NCBI GenBank assembly: GCA_947304695.1 | Contig: CAMZBS010000053.1 | Span: forward strand, 1-13,357 | From: an uncultured Prevotella sp. | Lineage (GTDB): Bacteria; Bacteroidota; Bacteroidia; Bacteroidales; Bacteroidaceae | Direction: 5' to 3' | DNA: 13,357 bases | Part shown: positions 1 to 8,300 of the stretch, one piece after another | Layout of the letters: each line of letters starts with the position of its first letter | Numbering within the stretch: the first letter of the stretch is position 1 | The notes under the pieces: generated by a model | Seen by the model: the letters and a program-made list of their open reading frames with translations, nothing else | Databases searched by the model: none | Told to the model about the DNA's origin: nothing | Program-made: the position numbers and the translations under genes

Positions 1-1107
1 GAAGGAATCAAGGAAGACGATGTGGAGCTGGAGTTTATCCTGAAAGCTATGAAAATTGCCACGTGGCACATGGATGTAAAGACACGTCAGATAGCCTATG
101 ACAATGATTTCCGTGAAAGAACCAGTGAATGGATGTTCGATGCATCGGTAAGTAGTGGTGACATGAACGAGAGTGTAGTCCTGCTGCATGAAGACGATGC
201 CCCGAGAGTGGCAGCTTCATTGTTGGCACTTTGCGATGGTACGGCTGAGGAATATCATGAGATCTATCGGGTGAGAATTCCGCATACAGACAATGTATAT
301 TGGGAAGAGTCATACGCTACCGTTTCCAAACGTGACATCGACGGTAATCCAACCATGGTTGTGGGCACCTCGAAGCGCATTGATGACCAGAAGAAAATGG
401 AGGAGGCGCTGATTGATGCACGAAACAGGGCTGAGGAGAGCGACCGCCTGAAGACAGCCTTCCTGGCAAACATGAGTCATGAGATACGCACACCGTTGAA
501 TGCCATCATTGGCTTTACGGGTATTTTGCCCGATGTGGAGGATGCGGCAGAAAGGCAGGAACTGCTGAACCTGATTCATGAGAACACGCAGAAACTGCTC
601 CGCATCATCGACGATGTGGTCAACATCTCCAAGATTGAGGCAGGAAAGGAAGAAATGGTCATGACTCAGTTTGATTTGTCAATGGTGCTGGGACAGCTTA
701 CGGACGAATATCAGTCGAAGGTACACGATGGCGTGGTGATGACCAACCAATTTGCAGCATCGCCGCAAATCGTGACAACCGACCTTAGCCGTCTGACTGA
801 GGTAATGAAGCATTTGATTTCGAATGCTACCAAGTTTACTTCCCTGGGAACAATCGTTGTGGGATTCGATGCTCCTCGCGACGGTCGTATCCGTATTTGG
901 GTACGCGACACCGGTAAGGGTGTGGCCAAGGAGCATCTGGAGCAGATCTTTGAGCGTTTCTTCAAGGTCGACGAGTTTATCCCAGGTGCAGGTCTTGGAC
1001 TAAGCATCTGCCGCACCATGGCTTACAGCATGGGCGGCAGCGTGACTTGTGAATCGCAATTGGGAGAAGGCTCTACCTTCACCTTCGAGATTCCAGTAGA
1101 GGCTTAA
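1..1107 (+). CDS. PAS-domain sensor histidine kinase (5' end outside window)
   Basis: This is the C-terminal part of a two-component sensor kinase that autophosphorylates a histidine and passes the phosphate to a response regulator. The frame is open to base 1 (an EGIKEDD lead-in precedes the GTG at 22), so the true start lies outside the window. A PAS/PAC segment (about 22-390, with the PAC-like VYWEESYATVSKRDIDGNP) is followed by the HisKA H-box FLANMSHEIRTPLNAIIGF, with the phospho-accepting His at 478-480. The HATPase domain then shows an N-box (LISNATKF), G1 (DTGKG), F-box (FERFF) and G2 (GAGLGLS). No receiver or DNA-binding domain follows, so the protein ends as a classical kinase. Its stop is 9 bp from the convergent glmM stop. 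The ligand and partner regulator cannot be told from the sequence. Confident about class, not about role. Confidence 0.93.
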   Translation, partial: EGIKEDDVELEFILKAMKIATWHMDVKTRQIAYDNDFRERTSEWMFDASVSSGDMNESVVLLHEDDAPRVAASLLALCDGTAEEYHEIYRVRIPHTDNVYWEESYATVSKRDIDGNPTMVVGTSKRIDDQKKMEEALIDARNRAEESDRLKTAFLANMSHEIRTPLNAIIGFTGILPDVEDAAERQELLNLIHENTQKLLRIIDDVVNISKIEAGKEEMVMTQFDLSMVLGQLTDEYQSKVHDGVVMTNQFAASPQIVTTDLSRLTEVMKHLISNATKFTSLGTIVVGFDAPRDGRIRIWVRDTGKGVAKEHLEQIFERFFKVDEFIPGAGLGLSICRTMAYSMGGSVTCESQLGEGSTFTFEIPVEA

Positions 1108-1116
1108 GAGTGAGTT

Positions 1117-2490
1117 TTATTGCATGTCGTAGACCACCTGCATGAGCTTTTTGCCCAGCAGGTCGGCCTCTTCCATCGTCTGTGCTTCGCTGTAGACGCG
1201 GATGATGGGTTCTGTGTTCGATTTCCGCAGATGTACCCACTTGGTGGGAAAATCGATCTTCACACCGTCAATGTCGTTGACCACAGCCTCAGGGTCGCTG
1301 GCAAACATTTCCTTGACCTTGACCAGGATAGCGTCAACATCTGTGTCGGGTGTCAGATCTATGCGGTTCTTGGCTATCTGATAGTCAGGATAGGTGCGGC
1401 GCAGTTCGCTGACCTTGCAACCCTTCTGAGCCAGTAGCGAGAGGAACAGGGCAATGCCCACCAGTGCGTCACGGCCGTAGTGGCTCTCGGGATAGATCAC
1501 TCCGCCATTGCCTTCACCGCCAATCACGGCACCTACTTCCTTCATCTTGGTCGTCACGTTTACCTCGCCTACGGCAGCGGCAGCATAGTGGCCACCGTGC
1601 TTCTCGGTCACATCGCGCAGGGCACGGGTACTGCTGAGGTTGCTCACCGTGTTGCCAGTGGTGTGGCTAAGCACGTAGTCGGCCACACTGACCAGCGTAT
1701 ATTCTTCGCCGAACATGGTGCCGTCTTCGCTGATGAAGGCCAGCCGGTCTACGTCCGGGTCGACGACAATGCCCAGGTCGTAGCCTCCCTGGCGCATCTT
1801 TTCCATAATACCGCTCAGGTTCTTCTCCAGCGGTTCCGGATTGTGGGCGAAATCACCCGTACACGAACCGTTGAGAATGTCGAATTCTACGCCTAAGGCA
1901 CGGAAGAATTCGGGCAGGATGATGCCACCTACCGAGTTGATGGTATCGGCACAGACACGGAACTTTGCTTTCTTGATGGCTTCCAGATCGGTCAGCTTCA
2001 GGTCAAGCACCGACTGAATATGACGCTGGTTCATGGTGTCGTCAAGGACGATGTGTCCCAACTTGTCCACTTCGGCATAGTCAAAGTCTTCCTTTTCGGC
2101 GATGGCAAGCACCTGCGCACCGTCATCAGCAGTCAGGAACTCGCCTTCGCTGTTCAGCAGTTTCAGGGCGTTCCACTGCCGTGGGTTGTGGCTGGCCGTG
2201 ATGATAATACCACCGTCGGCCTGGTGCATACGCACGGCCAGTTCGGTTGTGGGCGTAGATGCCAGTCCAATGTCAACCACTTCATAGCCCATCCCCACCA
2301 GGGTACCACACACAATGTCGCGTACCATGGGGCCTGAGATGCGTCCGTCGCGGCCTACAACAATTTTCTTACCGCCAATGAACGTAGCGTATGCGGTGGT
2401 AAACTTTACAATGTCGAGCGGGTTCAGTGTGTCACCCGTATGTCCGCCAATCGTGCCGCGGATACCTGAGATAGATTTAATAAGTGCCAT
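1117..2490 (-). CDS. glmM: Phosphoglucosamine mutase (alpha-D-phosphohexomutase family)
   Basis: Likely converts glucosamine-6-phosphate to glucosamine-1-phosphate, the step before UDP-GlcNAc for peptidoglycan and other glycans, in the cytoplasm. The 457-aa product has the four family landmarks: the phosphoserine loop TASHNP (Ser100), the metal loop DPDVDR (Asp244, Asp246, Asp248), the sugar-binding loop GEGNGG (325-330) and the C-terminal phosphate-binding loop RKSNTEP (422-428). The sugar loop differs from the E. coli-type GEQSGH and is closer to the GE.NGG form I recall in archaeal and Bacteroidetes enzymes. The specificity call (GlmM rather than phosphomanno- or phosphoglucomutase) therefore rests on family knowledge, not proof. 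The ATG at 2490 directly abuts the stop of the upstream lipoprotein gene, so the two are co-transcribed. No internal promoter was seen. Confidence 0.9.
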   Translation of the reverse strand: MALIKSISGIRGTIGGHTGDTLNPLDIVKFTTAYATFIGGKKIVVGRDGRISGPMVRDIVCGTLVGMGYEVVDIGLASTPTTELAVRMHQADGGIIITASHNPRQWNALKLLNSEGEFLTADDGAQVLAIAEKEDFDYAEVDKLGHIVLDDTMNQRHIQSVLDLKLTDLEAIKKAKFRVCADTINSVGGIILPEFFRALGVEFDILNGSCTGDFAHNPEPLEKNLSGIMEKMRQGGYDLGIVVDPDVDRLAFISEDGTMFGEEYTLVSVADYVLSHTTGNTVSNLSSTRALRDVTEKHGGHYAAAAVGEVNVTTKMKEVGAVIGGEGNGGVIYPESHYGRDALVGIALFLSLLAQKGCKVSELRRTYPDYQIAKNRIDLTPDTDVDAILVKVKEMFASDPEAVVNDIDGVKIDFPTKWVHLRKSNTEPIIRVYSEAQTMEEADLLGKKLMQVVYDMQ

Positions 2491-3105
2491 TTATCTTTGG
2501 AAAGTTATTTCGTAGTAGAAGGGTACAACTTCGCTGGCTGCTGCCGTGTGTCCTTGCGTATGGGGCACGATGAGGCGCACTTTCGCAATGTCTTCCGTTT
2601 CCGAGGGTGGCCCCACCTTAATATAATTAAAGGGAACGAGCCAGCCTGTGGGCACCTGCGCACTGTAGCATTCCAGCATGAGTCCCGAGGTGAACGAAGC
2701 CGTGTAGTTGTTGCCCGACCTTGAAATGCTCATCACGTCGGGGTCGTATGGGTCGTCGTAGTTGTAAATGACGTAAGTGGTGTCGAGTATCGACATTTCG
2801 AGGAAGCGGATGTACAGCGTGGCGTTTTCACCGTCCTGTAGGGGCGTGCCACTTCCTTTCCGGACAATCTGCATGTAGACGCCGCTGTTGTTCAGGTACA
2901 CATATTCGTTCTTGGCCGTGTCGGTCACATAGCCGTTCTGCTTGAACTCACTTTCAGAGATTTCCTGAATGCCGTTGCGCTGAATAAAACTTTTCACGGC
3001 CTTGCGCTCCTTCTCCTTCTGGTCGGAGTAGGTCTCATAGTTATTACAGGCCGAGAATACGAAGGCAGCCAAAAGGGCTACCAGTATGAATGAAAATTTC
3101 TTCAT
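2491..3105 (-). CDS. DUF4827-like lipoprotein with FKBP-like fold
   Basis: A 204-aa predicted lipoprotein. The N-terminus MKKFSFILVALLAAFVFSAC has a short basic region, a hydrophobic core and a lipobox ending at Cys20, so it should be exported and lipid-anchored. The middle (GVYMQIVRKGSGTPLQDGENATLYI) resembles the start of FKBP-type peptidyl-prolyl isomerase domains, as in the DUF4827 family of Bacteroidales. Whether it has isomerase activity is unknown. I chose the ATG at 3105 over an in-frame ATG at 3135 because a TACCTTTG promoter box (3133-3140) overlaps the longer start, and because the shorter form begins with a proper signal peptide. It is first gene of a two-gene unit with glmM, with no gap. 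Its link to cell-wall precursor synthesis is only by position. Confidence 0.85.
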   Translation of the reverse strand: MKKFSFILVALLAAFVFSACNNYETYSDQKEKERKAVKSFIQRNGIQEISESEFKQNGYVTDTAKNEYVYLNNSGVYMQIVRKGSGTPLQDGENATLYIRFLEMSILDTTYVIYNYDDPYDPDVMSISRSGNNYTASFTSGLMLECYSAQVPTGWLVPFNYIKVGPPSETEDIAKVRLIVPHTQGHTAAASEVVPFYYEITFQR

Positions 3106-3132
3106 AAAATCGTCTAATTGAATATTCGGTTG

Positions 3133-3140
3133 CAAAGGTA
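3133..3140 (-). promoter_or_regulatory. Bacteroidetes-type promoter (-7 box TACCTTTG) for lipoprotein-glmM
   Basis: The minus strand reads TACCTTTGC here, an exact match to the Bacteroidetes -7 consensus TAnnTTTG. The -33 box is weak (TTTC-like, in the arm of the neighbouring hairpin). Transcription would start around 3129, giving a leader of roughly 24 nt before the ATG at 3105. The same octamer precedes rlmD at 12609-12616. Confidence 0.75.
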
Positions 3141-3157
3141 CGAAATAATGATGAAAT

Positions 3158-3198
3158 GAGAAAGCATTTTTGTTTGATTAACTCAAAAACGCTTTCTC
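3158..3198. terminator. Inverted repeat, possible terminator after nrnA
   Basis: Arms 3158-3172 (GAGAAAGCATTTTTG) and 3184-3198 (CAAAAACGCTTTCTC) pair over 15 bp with a single A-C mismatch around an 11-nt loop. The repeat lies between the nrnA stop and the promoter of the next gene, where a terminator is expected. It lacks a clean U-run after the stem on the minus strand (the sequence continues ATTTCATCATTT). It could instead be a binding site overlapping the -33 region of the promoter. Confidence 0.5.
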
Positions 3199-3256
3199 GT
3201 TCGTATGTTTCTCTAAAAAGCTGATGGTTCACCCCATTTTTTCGATTCTGGTGATG

Positions 3257-4291
3257 CTACAGGATGTTTGAGAAGGCAGCGATGGCCTGTTCGGTAATCT
3301 TTACGGCTTCTTCGATGGAGCAGTTGAGGCGGCCTCCGGAGGCATTGAGGTGACCACCGCCGTTGAAGAACTGGGCGGCTACCTGGTTGCATGGGAACTG
3401 GTCGACAGAACGTAGTGACACCCAGACCAAATTGTCGCGCTCCGTATCTTCGCGGAGCGAAATGCTGAGCTTCATGCCCTTGATCTGTAGCGGCATGTTC
3501 ACCAAGCCCTCGGCGTCGCCTTTGATGAAGTGGAAACGCTTCAGGTCTTCGCGGGTGAGCGTGAAATAGGAGGCATGATGCTGGGCAAGGACTATCAGCT
3601 TCTCATACATGACATAGCCCGTGAGACGCAGGCGGTTCTCGGAGAAATTGTGGTAGACGTTGCGGTAAATCTTGTCCTTGTTGATGTGCTTGGTGAGCAG
3701 TTGGCTGATGATGAAGAAGATGTCGGGATTGCACGAGTTGAAGGTGAACCCGCCCGTGTCGGTCATCATGCCGCAGTACACGGGCACGGCAAAGTGCTTG
3801 TCCAGCTGCTCAAAGGCACCCAACTGCCACACCAGTCGGAACACCAGTTCGCAGGTGCTGCAGGCTTCTGGCCGCGAGATGGTGAGTACGCTGTCTACGT
3901 CGGGATTCGGGTGGTGGTCTATCAGCACACGTTTGGCGGGCGACTGACACAGAGCTTCCTGCATCTGGTCGACGCGTGAAACCGTGTTGAAGTCCAGACA
4001 GAAAATCAGGTCGGCATGCTGCAGCGTCCAGTCACATCCCTCTTTGTGCTTGTCGTAGCGGATAATCTTATCGGTGTTCGGCATCCACTGCAGATAGTCG
4101 GGATACTGGTCGGGAATGATGATCTGGACTTCTTTGCCATGGACGGTCTTCAGATATTCGGTCCAGCCCAGACAGGATCCCACTGCGTCGCCATCGGGAT
4201 TGACGTGGCACACACAGATGATGGTCTGGCTCTCATGAATGACTTGTGTCAGCAGGCTGGCCTGCTCTTGGGTAATGATATCGTTCAGCAT
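3257..4291 (-). CDS. nrnA: DHH/DHHA1 phosphoesterase, NrnA-like (oligoribonuclease / pAp phosphatase)
   Basis: A 344-aa cytoplasmic phosphoesterase of the DHH family, expected to degrade very short RNA oligonucleotides and/or dephosphorylate 3',5'-pAp. The metal-binding motifs are all present: NPDGDAVGS (31-39), LDFN with Asp100, DHH at 125-127 and TDTGG (177-181). The DHHA1 substrate-binding glycine motif GGGHLNASGG is at 311-320, and the length is usual for NrnA. I chose the ATG at 4291 (MLNDIITQEQ). It leaves a 14-nt gap after the upstream pseudouridine synthase, whereas the alternative ATG at 4327 would overlap that gene by 22 nt and add a non-conserved-looking dozen residues. It is the last gene of the upstream transcription unit, followed by the inverted repeat at 3158-3198. 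Which of the two activities dominates cannot be told from sequence. Confidence 0.9.
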   Translation of the reverse strand: MLNDIITQEQASLLTQVIHESQTIICVCHVNPDGDAVGSCLGWTEYLKTVHGKEVQIIIPDQYPDYLQWMPNTDKIIRYDKHKEGCDWTLQHADLIFCLDFNTVSRVDQMQEALCQSPAKRVLIDHHPNPDVDSVLTISRPEACSTCELVFRLVWQLGAFEQLDKHFAVPVYCGMMTDTGGFTFNSCNPDIFFIISQLLTKHINKDKIYRNVYHNFSENRLRLTGYVMYEKLIVLAQHHASYFTLTREDLKRFHFIKGDAEGLVNMPLQIKGMKLSISLREDTERDNLVWVSLRSVDQFPCNQVAAQFFNGGGHLNASGGRLNCSIEEAVKITEQAIAAFSNIL

Positions 4292-4305
4292 AGTTCGTTG
4301 AATGT

Positions 4306-4974
4306 TCAGTGTACAATAGCTTCCCACAACGGGTCGTGGGGTAGGGGGGATTCTTCACAGATGAGGGCCTTTGAGACGGGGTGGACGAACTCTACGCGGT
4401 GCGACAGCAATGAGATGCTGCCGTCGGGATTGCTCCGTTGGGCACCGTATTTCAGGTCACCCTTGATGGGGCAGCCCATGGCGGCCAGCTGACAGCGAAT
4501 CTGGTGATGGCGGCCCGTCATCAGCTGCACCTCAATCAGACAGTAGTTGTCGGTGTGGCCAATGACCTTGTAGTGCAACACCGCCTTCTTTGAGCGTGGC
4601 ACTTCGTGGTCGTGGGCGTAGCTCTTGTTCTGCTGCTCGTTGCGCACCAGCCAGTGGGTCAGCGTTCCTTCGGGTTCGCGTGGCGTGTTTTTGGTGATGG
4701 CCCAGTAGGTCTTGTGTACCTCCCCTTCGGCAAACATTTTGTTCAGCCGTGCCAGGGCTTTCGACGTGCGGGCAAAGACCACCAGTCCTGCCACTGGACG
4801 GTCCAGACGATGAACCACACCGAGAAACACTTCGCCCGGCTTGTTGTATTTCTCCTTCAGGTACTGTTTCACCATGTCAGACAGTGGCCTGTCGCCGGTC
4901 TTGTCGCCCTGTACAATCTCGCCGCTTTCCTTATATATAATAATAAGGTGGTTGTCTTCGTAGACCACTTTCAT
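4306..4974 (-). CDS. RluA-family RNA pseudouridine synthase
   Basis: A 222-aa enzyme that isomerises uridine to pseudouridine in rRNA or tRNA. The catalytic motif is HRLDRPVAGL with catalytic Asp58, a variant of the usual HRLDR.TSGL. Other family features are the start VVYEDNHLIIIYK, the RHHQIRCQLAAMGCPIKGD block (ligand-binding region of RluA enzymes) and HRVEFVHP near the C-terminus. There is no N-terminal S4 domain, which fits the short RluA-like subgroup rather than RluC/RluD. The target position cannot be assigned from sequence, so I give no symbol. It starts 13 nt after the EcsC-like gene stop, in a spacer made of 7-bp repeats, and ends 14 nt before the nrnA start. Confidence 0.9.
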   Translation of the reverse strand: MKVVYEDNHLIIIYKESGEIVQGDKTGDRPLSDMVKQYLKEKYNKPGEVFLGVVHRLDRPVAGLVVFARTSKALARLNKMFAEGEVHKTYWAITKNTPREPEGTLTHWLVRNEQQNKSYAHDHEVPRSKKAVLHYKVIGHTDNYCLIEVQLMTGRHHQIRCQLAAMGCPIKGDLKYGAQRSNPDGSISLLSHRVEFVHPVSKALICEESPLPHDPLWEAIVH

Positions 4975-4978
4975 GCTG

Positions 4979-5006
4979 AGTCAGGAGTTAGAAGTTAGGA
5001 GTTGGG
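4979..5006. repeat. Four tandem 7-bp repeats (AGTTAGG type)
   Basis: On the + strand the units are AGTCAGG, AGTTAGA, AGTTAGG and AGTTGGG, head to tail with period exactly 7. They encode the last residues (TPNF) and the TAA stop of the EcsC-like protein and form the spacer to the pseudouridine synthase gene. Confidence 0.85.
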
Positions 5007-6259
5007 GTGCTGATCATTTCTTCGAGTTCGTCCTTTGCAATGCCCACGGCTTTGGCGGTCATGGAGAGATACATCTTCTCGGCCACTGACTGACGGCCGG
5101 CCACTCGCATCACGTCGATGAGGGCGCGGATGCAGTCACGGGCGTAGTCGGGATCACAGGCTAGCAGGTCGTAGTCTGCGTCGATACTGTACTCGGTGCC
5201 TAAATGCTCAAGCAGCGACAACTGCTGTTCGTCGGTAAGGTCGGACTGTGCAACGCGTTCTTCTATCAGGTCTTGCATTTCAGGCGAAAGGTTGTCTGCA
5301 ATGTTGGCCATGTTGACCATGGCCTGCAGCATGGCGAGCTGTTTCTCTTGAGGCCGGTCCTGACTCTGTTCGGCACGGGTGAACGAAGCACGGATGTTCT
5401 GCCGCCCTGTTTCTCCGTCCTTCTCCCAGAACTGTTCCAGTGCGGCAGCATCGGCATTGCCGAAGTATTGCTTCTGGGCCTTGAGACGCTTTTGCAGTCG
5501 GCGTGCTCCCGGTTTGAAGGTGAAGAGTGTCAGCGTGCCGGAGAAGACACCGGCGGCTATGGGAATGAGTTTGCCTACGGTACGTGTGAATCCACTCTTG
5601 GTGAGCCTCATGCCTACCAGTCGGGCCACCTGCATGGCAATGGGATAGACCGCAGCCTTGGTGATGGCCACACGTGGCAGTCGGCTGACGGCCGAAGTGG
5701 CTACGCCACGTGCTATCTGACTGATGCCCTGATCGGCCACCTTCACCCCCATCATGGCACCCATGAAGATGGTGAGCAGGTCACTGGCTACATCGCTTAG
5801 CTCGTCGTTCTCGTCGTTGAAGTCGGGGAACCCGTAGAGGTAGGCCAGCTTCTGTGAAAGTACGACCACATGGTAATAGTACTGTGTGAGGTCGCCGGGT
5901 ATGGTGGCCATCATGGCCAGTCCGCCAGGCAGTCCGGCCAGCGTAGAGCCTGTTGTGGCAAGGGCGGTGTGGCGGTTGATGCATTTGGCTGCCACTTCGT
6001 CGATGACCTTGTCGGTGGTGATGGTGTAAGGCCGCACGTTGGGCAGAAGGTCCAGTTTCTGTTCGCCTACGTAGCCATGCAGGGCACTACGCAGGAATTC
6101 GACACGGTTGACTCTCACCCCAGGCATTTTCAGCACTGCGGAAAGAATGCGGTTCCATAAGCCCCCTGTGTTTTTGCCTTGCAAGCCAGTAGCACTGGAG
6201 TGAGGGGACTGAGGGGCTGACTGCCCCATGTTTTCTTTTTCTTTATTGTCCATAATCAT
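4988..6259 (-). CDS. EcsC-like protein with TerB-like C-terminal domain
   Basis: A 423-aa protein without an obvious signal peptide. Residues about 80-145 (HTALATTGSTLAGLPGGLAMM, then IPGDL and KLAYLYGFPDF) resemble the EcsC protein family, with its glycine-rich hydrophobic stretch and a tyrosine/glycine motif. A second hydrophobic stretch near 230-250 (KLIPIAAGVFSGTLTLFTF) suggests membrane association. Residues about 300-415 are helical, with a two-half pattern (LQAMVNMANIADNLSPEMQDLIEE ... ALIDVMRVAGRQSVAEKMYLS split around a turn) reminiscent of TerB-like domains. Both assignments are by eye and the function is unknown. The start is ATG at 6259, or the in-frame ATG at 6253; neither has a Shine-Dalgarno. 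It lies 37 nt after the TPR gene stop. The last four residues and the stop are encoded in a 7-bp repeat. Confidence 0.65.
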   Translation of the reverse strand: MIMDNKEKENMGQSAPQSPHSSATGLQGKNTGGLWNRILSAVLKMPGVRVNRVEFLRSALHGYVGEQKLDLLPNVRPYTITTDKVIDEVAAKCINRHTALATTGSTLAGLPGGLAMMATIPGDLTQYYYHVVVLSQKLAYLYGFPDFNDENDELSDVASDLLTIFMGAMMGVKVADQGISQIARGVATSAVSRLPRVAITKAAVYPIAMQVARLVGMRLTKSGFTRTVGKLIPIAAGVFSGTLTLFTFKPGARRLQKRLKAQKQYFGNADAAALEQFWEKDGETGRQNIRASFTRAEQSQDRPQEKQLAMLQAMVNMANIADNLSPEMQDLIEERVAQSDLTDEQQLSLLEHLGTEYSIDADYDLLACDPDYARDCIRALIDVMRVAGRQSVAEKMYLSMTAKAVGIAKDELEEMISTPTPNF

Positions 6260-6287
6260 TCTGTCTAAAGTCGTTCAGGCTCTCTGC

Positions 6288-6304
6288 CCCCCTGACTCAG
6301 GGGG
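6288..6304. repeat. C5/G5 palindrome, copy 1
   Basis: The 17-nt sequence CCCCCTGACTCAGGGGG is a perfect dyad with a single central base. The TGA stop codon of the TPR gene is inside it (6297-6299). Related copies lie at 8972-8988 and 9068-9084; in minus-strand orientation all three read CCCCC, four variable bases, then TCAGGGG. Confidence 0.85.
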
Positions 6305-8300
6305 TCTTGGAACTGTATTTCTTAATGATGCCGTATGCGGTGTAAAGTCCCAGTTCGCCTGCCTTGCTCAAATCCTGCAGTCCGGCCTCCTGCTGTTTTG
6401 CATAGATGGCGCAAAGGCCACGGTTGAAGTAGGCTTCGGGCATGTTGGGCTCTATGTCGAGGGCACGGGTGAAATCGGCAATGGCCTTGCTGTAGTCTTG
6501 CTGCTGGGCGTAGTGGCAGCCGCGGTTGTAGTACAGGTAGGCACTTTGGGGTGATAACTGGAGGGCGTGGTCGAGGTCGGCCAGCACACGGGCGTGCTTC
6601 AGTCCAGCATCGCTGCCGGGCATGGCGTCGAAGGTGGCAATACGGGTGGTCTGCGCTGTAAGGAACTGGTTGTAGCGGGCCTGACACACGGCACGCTGCC
6701 AAAAAGCAAGCGGCTGCGTGCTGTCGGTCTGTAGGATGGCGGTGAGGTCGTCGATGGCCCCTTCGTAGTTCTGCACTTCGCTTTCACTCAGGGCACGCAG
6801 GAAAAGTAGCGTGAGGGTCAGCCGGGAATCGGCAGCGTGGGTTGCGGCGGCTGTTAGCGAATCGATGTTCTGCAAGTACTGCGTTGACTGGGCCTCGTTG
6901 AGCGAATGGTGGATGTTATTTATATAAATGGTACGTGCGTGAAGCCGTTCGTTCAGGGCATCGACGTTGCGGTCGAAGGCCACGTTGTTCAGTCTGACAG
7001 CATTGGTAGGCGGTTCGAGCGTGAGGGCGAACATGGGTTGGAAGACGATGTCGACCTTGTGGTGCTGCACGTGGCCGCGATAGTCGTTCTGGTACTCATG
7101 CGGCACCTCCTGCTCGTCGTCAACGACCAGCTGGTTGTATTTGTCGGGGTCGTCGTCGCTGCGTTTGCGCATCTGGCGGGCATTGAGGCGAGGCTGTTTG
7201 CCGTAGAGACGCTTCTCGAGCCGCGCCTTGTAGACGGTGAACTCGTCTTGCTCGGCCTGTTTCGTCATGCCTAAGCGGCGGTAGCAACTGGCCCGGAACT
7301 CCAGTCCTGTCCAGAAGTTGGGATACTCATCAATGACTTTTGAATAGTCCCGGATGGCTCCCCGCAAGTCGCCCGTCTTGTCGAGCAGCACGGCACGGTT
7401 AAAGAGTGCCATGAGATTGTTGGGCTCTATGCGGAGCACGAAGTCGAAGTCGGTGATGGCGCGGTTGTCGTCGCCCACCTCGGCCCGTAGCAGTCCACGG
7501 TTGTAATGGCCCAGGAAGTTGTTGGGCTCCAGGTCGAGAGCGGTGTCATAGTCGGCCATTGCCCCCCGCAGGTTGTTCTGGTTGAAACGGGCCAGTGCGC
7601 GGTTGATGTAATTACCGGCGAGCTTGGGCAGCAGGTGAATGGATTTGTCGAGCTGTGTTTCGGCCTCTTTCCATTCCTCGCGCGACAGGCTGATGATGCT
7701 GCGTGCTGCCCAGGTGTGACCGTCGTAAGGGTCAATCTCCAGACTTTTCTCCAGCGAGGCTATGGCGGCTGCTGTGTCGGCCTTCTGCATGTGGATGTCG
7801 GCCTGGATGGCATAGCCTTGGGCATAGCGGCTCCAGCGGGTGAGCATGGTGTCGAGTTCCTGCATGGCAGTGTCGAGTTCGTTGTTGCGCATGTGGCAGA
7901 GCACACGGTTGTGCCACAGCCCTCGGTTCTCGGGATCATAGCGCAGGGCGCTGTTGTAGTCGTTGATGGCTTCGGCGTATTTCTTCTGCTGAATGCGGGT
8001 CAGTCCGCGCAATTCGTAGATGCCCTCCACGTAGGGGTTGCGCTCAATGGCCTCGTTGCAGTCGGCTTCGGCACCGGCGAAGTCGTCGAGACTGTATTTT
8101 GCAATGGCGCGGAAGAACCAGGGCTCGTAGAGGAAGGGCTTGGCAGAAATGACCTGATTGAAGTACTGCATAGACAGTACGTAGTCTTCATAATAGAGTG
8201 CCGAGCGTCCTATTGCCAGCAGACGGTCGGTGTTGTACTGCGCAAAGGAAGTGATGAGTGATAAGTGAAAAGTGATAAGTGTTGTTAGCAGCCAGCGCAC
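6297..8300 (-). CDS. Secreted tetratricopeptide-repeat (TPR) protein
   Basis: A large TPR protein, about 667 aa from the start chosen here, expected in the periplasm as a protein-interaction scaffold. Many 34-residue helical repeats are visible, such as AAIASLEKSLEIDPYDGHTW, AMADYDTALDLEPNNFLGHY and AIADFTRALDIEPNMPEAYF, in an N-terminal and a C-terminal block. A charged non-TPR linker (about residues 356-460, KRSDDDPDKYNQLVVDDEQE) separates the blocks. No ATG is available. I prefer the GTG at 8300 because it gives a normal signal peptide (MRW, then LLTTLITFHLSLIT, cleavage SFA|Q). The longer GTG at 8357 would put a 21-residue cysteine-rich leader before the hydrophobic core. A TAAGTTTG box sits 5 nt before the chosen start. 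Much of the signal peptide is encoded by 7-bp repeats. Its partners are unknown. Confidence 0.85.
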   Translation of the reverse strand: MRWLLTTLITFHLSLITSFAQYNTDRLLAIGRSALYYEDYVLSMQYFNQVISAKPFLYEPWFFRAIAKYSLDDFAGAEADCNEAIERNPYVEGIYELRGLTRIQQKKYAEAINDYNSALRYDPENRGLWHNRVLCHMRNNELDTAMQELDTMLTRWSRYAQGYAIQADIHMQKADTAAAIASLEKSLEIDPYDGHTWAARSIISLSREEWKEAETQLDKSIHLLPKLAGNYINRALARFNQNNLRGAMADYDTALDLEPNNFLGHYNRGLLRAEVGDDNRAITDFDFVLRIEPNNLMALFNRAVLLDKTGDLRGAIRDYSKVIDEYPNFWTGLEFRASCYRRLGMTKQAEQDEFTVYKARLEKRLYGKQPRLNARQMRKRSDDDPDKYNQLVVDDEQEVPHEYQNDYRGHVQHHKVDIVFQPMFALTLEPPTNAVRLNNVAFDRNVDALNERLHARTIYINNIHHSLNEAQSTQYLQNIDSLTAAATHAADSRLTLTLLFLRALSESEVQNYEGAIDDLTAILQTDSTQPLAFWQRAVCQARYNQFLTAQTTRIATFDAMPGSDAGLKHARVLADLDHALQLSPQSAYLYYNRGCHYAQQQDYSKAIADFTRALDIEPNMPEAYFNRGLCAIYAKQQEAGLQDLSKAGELGLYTAYGIIKKYSSKTP
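8251..8285. repeat. Tandem 7-bp repeats (GTGATAA type) encoding signal peptide
   Basis: The + strand units are GTGATGA, GTGATAA, GTGAAAA, GTGATAA and a degenerate GTGTTGT, with period 7. They are read antisense by the TPR gene as part of the hydrophobic signal peptide (TTLITFHLSLIT). A matching array on the opposite strand lies at 8369-8396. Confidence 0.85.

Noticed and set aside
1480..1896. 138-aa + strand frame opposite glmM, and similar long antisense frames opposite the TPR, EcsC-like and rlmD genes
   Set aside because: They mirror strongly conserved coding sequence on the other strand and show no recognisable domains.
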